DNA from: Xanthobacter autotrophicus Py2
GTDB taxonomy: Bacteria > Pseudomonadota > Alphaproteobacteria > Rhizobiales > Xanthobacteraceae
DNA length: 64,000 nucleotides
Assembly (NCBI GenBank): GCA_000017645.1
Contig: CP000781.1
Coordinates: forward strand, 248,001 to 312,000
Direction of reading: 5' to 3'
In this document: piece by piece, positions 62,553-64,000 of the stretch
How the letters are laid out: every line of letters begins with the position of its first letter
Position numbering within the stretch: position 1 is the stretch's first letter
Translations under genes and position numbers: made by a program
Notes under the pieces: generated by a model
Databases searched by the model: none
The model's input: only the letters and a program-made list of their open reading frames with translations
Told to the model about the DNA's origin: nothing

Positions 62553-63311
62553 CTAGTCCCCACCGTAGCGATGGAGGTCGGAGCCGTGGCGGCGCAGCCA
62601 GGCTTCGGCCTCCCGGCGGTTCGGGCACACCTGCTCCACCAGCCGCCAGAAGCGCGGGCCGTGGTTCATCTCCAGCCGGTGGGCGACTTCGTGGGCCGCG
62701 AGGTAGTCGAGAACGAAGCGCGGCGCCATCACGAGCCGCCACGAGAACGACAGGTCGCCCTGTGCCGAGCATGAGCCCCAGCGGCTCGCGGTATCGCGCA
62801 GGGTGATGCGGCCCACCTCCACCTTCAGCGCGCCTGCATAATGCCTGACCGCTGTGGTCAGCGCCTGTCGTGCTTCCCGCTTGAGGTAGTCCTGCACCCG
62901 CCGGGCGAGATGGGGAGCTTCCCCCGCCACATGCAGGGCGGGCTGGCCATCGCCATCCGGCGCCACCCAGACGGTGCCGCGCGCCTGCGGGCAATGGACG
63001 ATGCGATGGGGTGTGCCGTGGAGCGGGATCAGCGCGCCGGGCTCGAACAGCACCTTCTCCGGCAGGCGCACGAGGCGCACGCGCACCCATTCGCGATGGC
63101 GCTGCACGAAATCGCGGGCGAAGGCGAGGGGCACGTGGGGCGGGGCGGTGAGTGTCACGTCCCGCGCGGCGGCCCGGACCCTGAGGGTGAGCCGGCGCGC
63201 CTGGGGGTTTCGACGTACCGCCACGCGCAGGGGTCCGTCATCGAGCAACAGCTCAATCCATTCAGCCGCCCGCTGCGCGGGCGGCTTTGGGTCCTGACGG
63301 CGAAACAGCAT
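62553..63311 (-). CDS. YgjP-like zinc metallopeptidase (M48-type fold)
   Basis: 252 residues from ATG 63311. Zincin motif YLAAHEVAHRLEMNHGPRFWRLVEQVCPN near residues 205-225 (HExxH with a downstream His). The domain ahead (RRLTLRVRAAARDVTLTAPPHVPLAFARDFVQRHREWV) is the YgjP/DUF45 pattern of unknown substrate. It lies next to phaZ on the same strand. Confidence 0.85.
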   Translation of the reverse strand: MLFRRQDPKPPAQRAAEWIELLLDDGPLRVAVRRNPQARRLTLRVRAAARDVTLTAPPHVPLAFARDFVQRHREWVRVRLVRLPEKVLFEPGALIPLHGTPHRIVHCPQARGTVWVAPDGDGQPALHVAGEAPHLARRVQDYLKREARQALTTAVRHYAGALKVEVGRITLRDTASRWGSCSAQGDLSFSWRLVMAPRFVLDYLAAHEVAHRLEMNHGPRFWRLVEQVCPNRREAEAWLRRHGSDLHRYGGD

Positions 63312-63372
63312 GGCGGCAACCGGGGCGACGTTACCACCGCATCTTCCCCTCAAATGGCTCTCCCTGCCAGTG

Positions 63373-64000
63373 CTAAGTCGGAGCAAGCCGGGGATAAAAG
63401 GCGGTCACATTCTTGTTGAGGGCAAACATGTCCGGGCCGTCCTCAACCGCCTCGGGCGCCGGCCGTGCGCTGGTCACATGGTCGGTGGCGCCGCGGGGCA
63501 GTTCCTGGGACAGGATGAAGTCGGCGATGCGCGGGGCGATCTCCGAGCGGAAGCGCGAGCCGTTGAACACGCCGTAATGGCCGACGCCCGGCTGCTCGTA
63601 GTGGGCGCGCTTGTCCTCGGGAATGCGCGGGCAGATCTTGTGCGCCGCCTTGGTCTGGCCGATGCCCGAAATGTCGTCCTTCTCGCCCTCCACCGTCATC
63701 AGCGCGACGCGGTGGATGGCGTCGGGCTTCACCGGCTGGGAATGGTGCAGGATCTCACCCTTGGGAAGGGCGTGGGTGATGAACACGTTCTCAACCGTTT
63801 CAATATAGAACTCGGCCGTCAGGTCCATCACCGCCAGGTATTCGTCGTAGAAGTCACGGTGCTTCTCGGCCGAATCGCCGTCGCCCTGCACCAGATGGTG
63901 GAACAGGTCCCAATGAGCCTGCAGGTGGCGGTCCAGATTCATGGACATGAAGCCGTTGAGCTGCAGGAAGCCGGGATAGACCTCCCGCATGGCACCGGCA
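63373..64000 (-). CDS. phaZ: Intracellular polyhydroxybutyrate depolymerase, C-terminal part
   Basis: The window holds the last 208 residues; the rest is beyond the right edge. The PHB depolymerase C-terminal domain is visible: VYPGFLQLNGFMSMNLDRHLQAHWDLFHHLVQGD, YDEYLAVMDLTAEFYIETVENVFITHALPKGE and VALMTVEGEKDDISGIGQTKAAHKICPRIPEDKRAHYEQPGVGHYGVFNGSRFRSEI. The latter holds the catalytic Asp (GEKDD) and His (GVGHYG). The enzyme mobilises stored poly-3-hydroxybutyrate. Confidence 0.92.
   Translation of the reverse strand, partial: AGAMREVYPGFLQLNGFMSMNLDRHLQAHWDLFHHLVQGDGDSAEKHRDFYDEYLAVMDLTAEFYIETVENVFITHALPKGEILHHSQPVKPDAIHRVALMTVEGEKDDISGIGQTKAAHKICPRIPEDKRAHYEQPGVGHYGVFNGSRFRSEIAPRIADFILSQELPRGATDHVTSARPAPEAVEDGPDMFALNKNVTAFYPRLAPT

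Overview
The window is a high-GC alphaproteobacterial chromosome segment, most likely from the Hyphomicrobiales and plausibly a Xanthobacteraceae member (Xanthobacter, Azorhizobium or Starkeya-like). The evidence is the rimP-nusA-ylxR-infB-rbfA-truB, rpsO and pnp arrangement, a GlnD, a Shethna-type (FeSII-like) ferredoxin, a polyhydroxybutyrate depolymerase and a SorAB-type sulfite dehydrogenase. The taxon is inferred from gene content and has not been tested.

The window has two halves. Positions 1 to about 31.6 kb are a mosaic of mobile DNA. (a) 0-8.9 kb holds a conjugative-element module: a SprT-like metalloprotease, small membrane proteins, a short VirD4/TraG-type coupling ATPase, several unrecognised small genes and a large serine recombinase. 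(b) 8.9-10.9 kb holds an intact IS5/IS427-type element, an IS66 scrap and a frameshifted IS701-family transposase. (c) 10.9-22.6 kb is a cargo island of visibly lower GC built around sulfite. It has two ECF sigma/anti-sigma pairs, sorA-sorB, a class I cytochrome c, a malate dehydrogenase with a small membrane protein, a YVTN beta-propeller protein, a DUF305 protein, a SnoaL-like secreted protein, a YeiH-family exporter, a LysR regulator and a truncated bd-type oxidase gene. (d) 22.6-24.8 kb is a nested wreck: an IS1111/IS110-type element sits inside an IS3 remnant that ends the oxidase gene, followed by the tail of another ECF sigma gene. (e) 24.9-29.9 kb is a Ti-like mobilisation module (traD, traC, an oriT-like site, traA) with an AlpA-like regulator and a HigB/HigA-type toxin-antitoxin pair. 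(f) 29.98-31.6 kb is a second large serine recombinase whose 3' end runs over a tRNA 3'-end fragment.

From 32 kb on the window is chromosomal backbone. It starts with tRNA-Glu(CTC) and continues with yggS, a diguanylate cyclase, an NlpC/P60 hydrolase, a leucyl aminopeptidase, an Flp pilin with its CpaA prepilin peptidase, glnD, a phosphotransferase, a rubrerythrin-like protein, the ferredoxin, pnp, rpsO, a peptide-type ABC binding protein and the truB to rimP translation operon. It ends with a stress protein, small metabolic genes, an aminotransferase, an AbrB-family membrane protein, DoxX, a YgjP-like metalloprotease and a partial phaZ.

The most interesting part is the regulatory logic of the sulfite island. 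Three promoters (before sorA, before the DUF305/beta-propeller operon and before the SnoaL-like gene) share GGAATA-N16/17-GTCTCY, which looks like one ECF regulon. A separate 56-bp element with identical internal spacing lies before yeiH and, inverted, before the membrane-protein/mdh operon, which suggests a LysR-controlled second arm.
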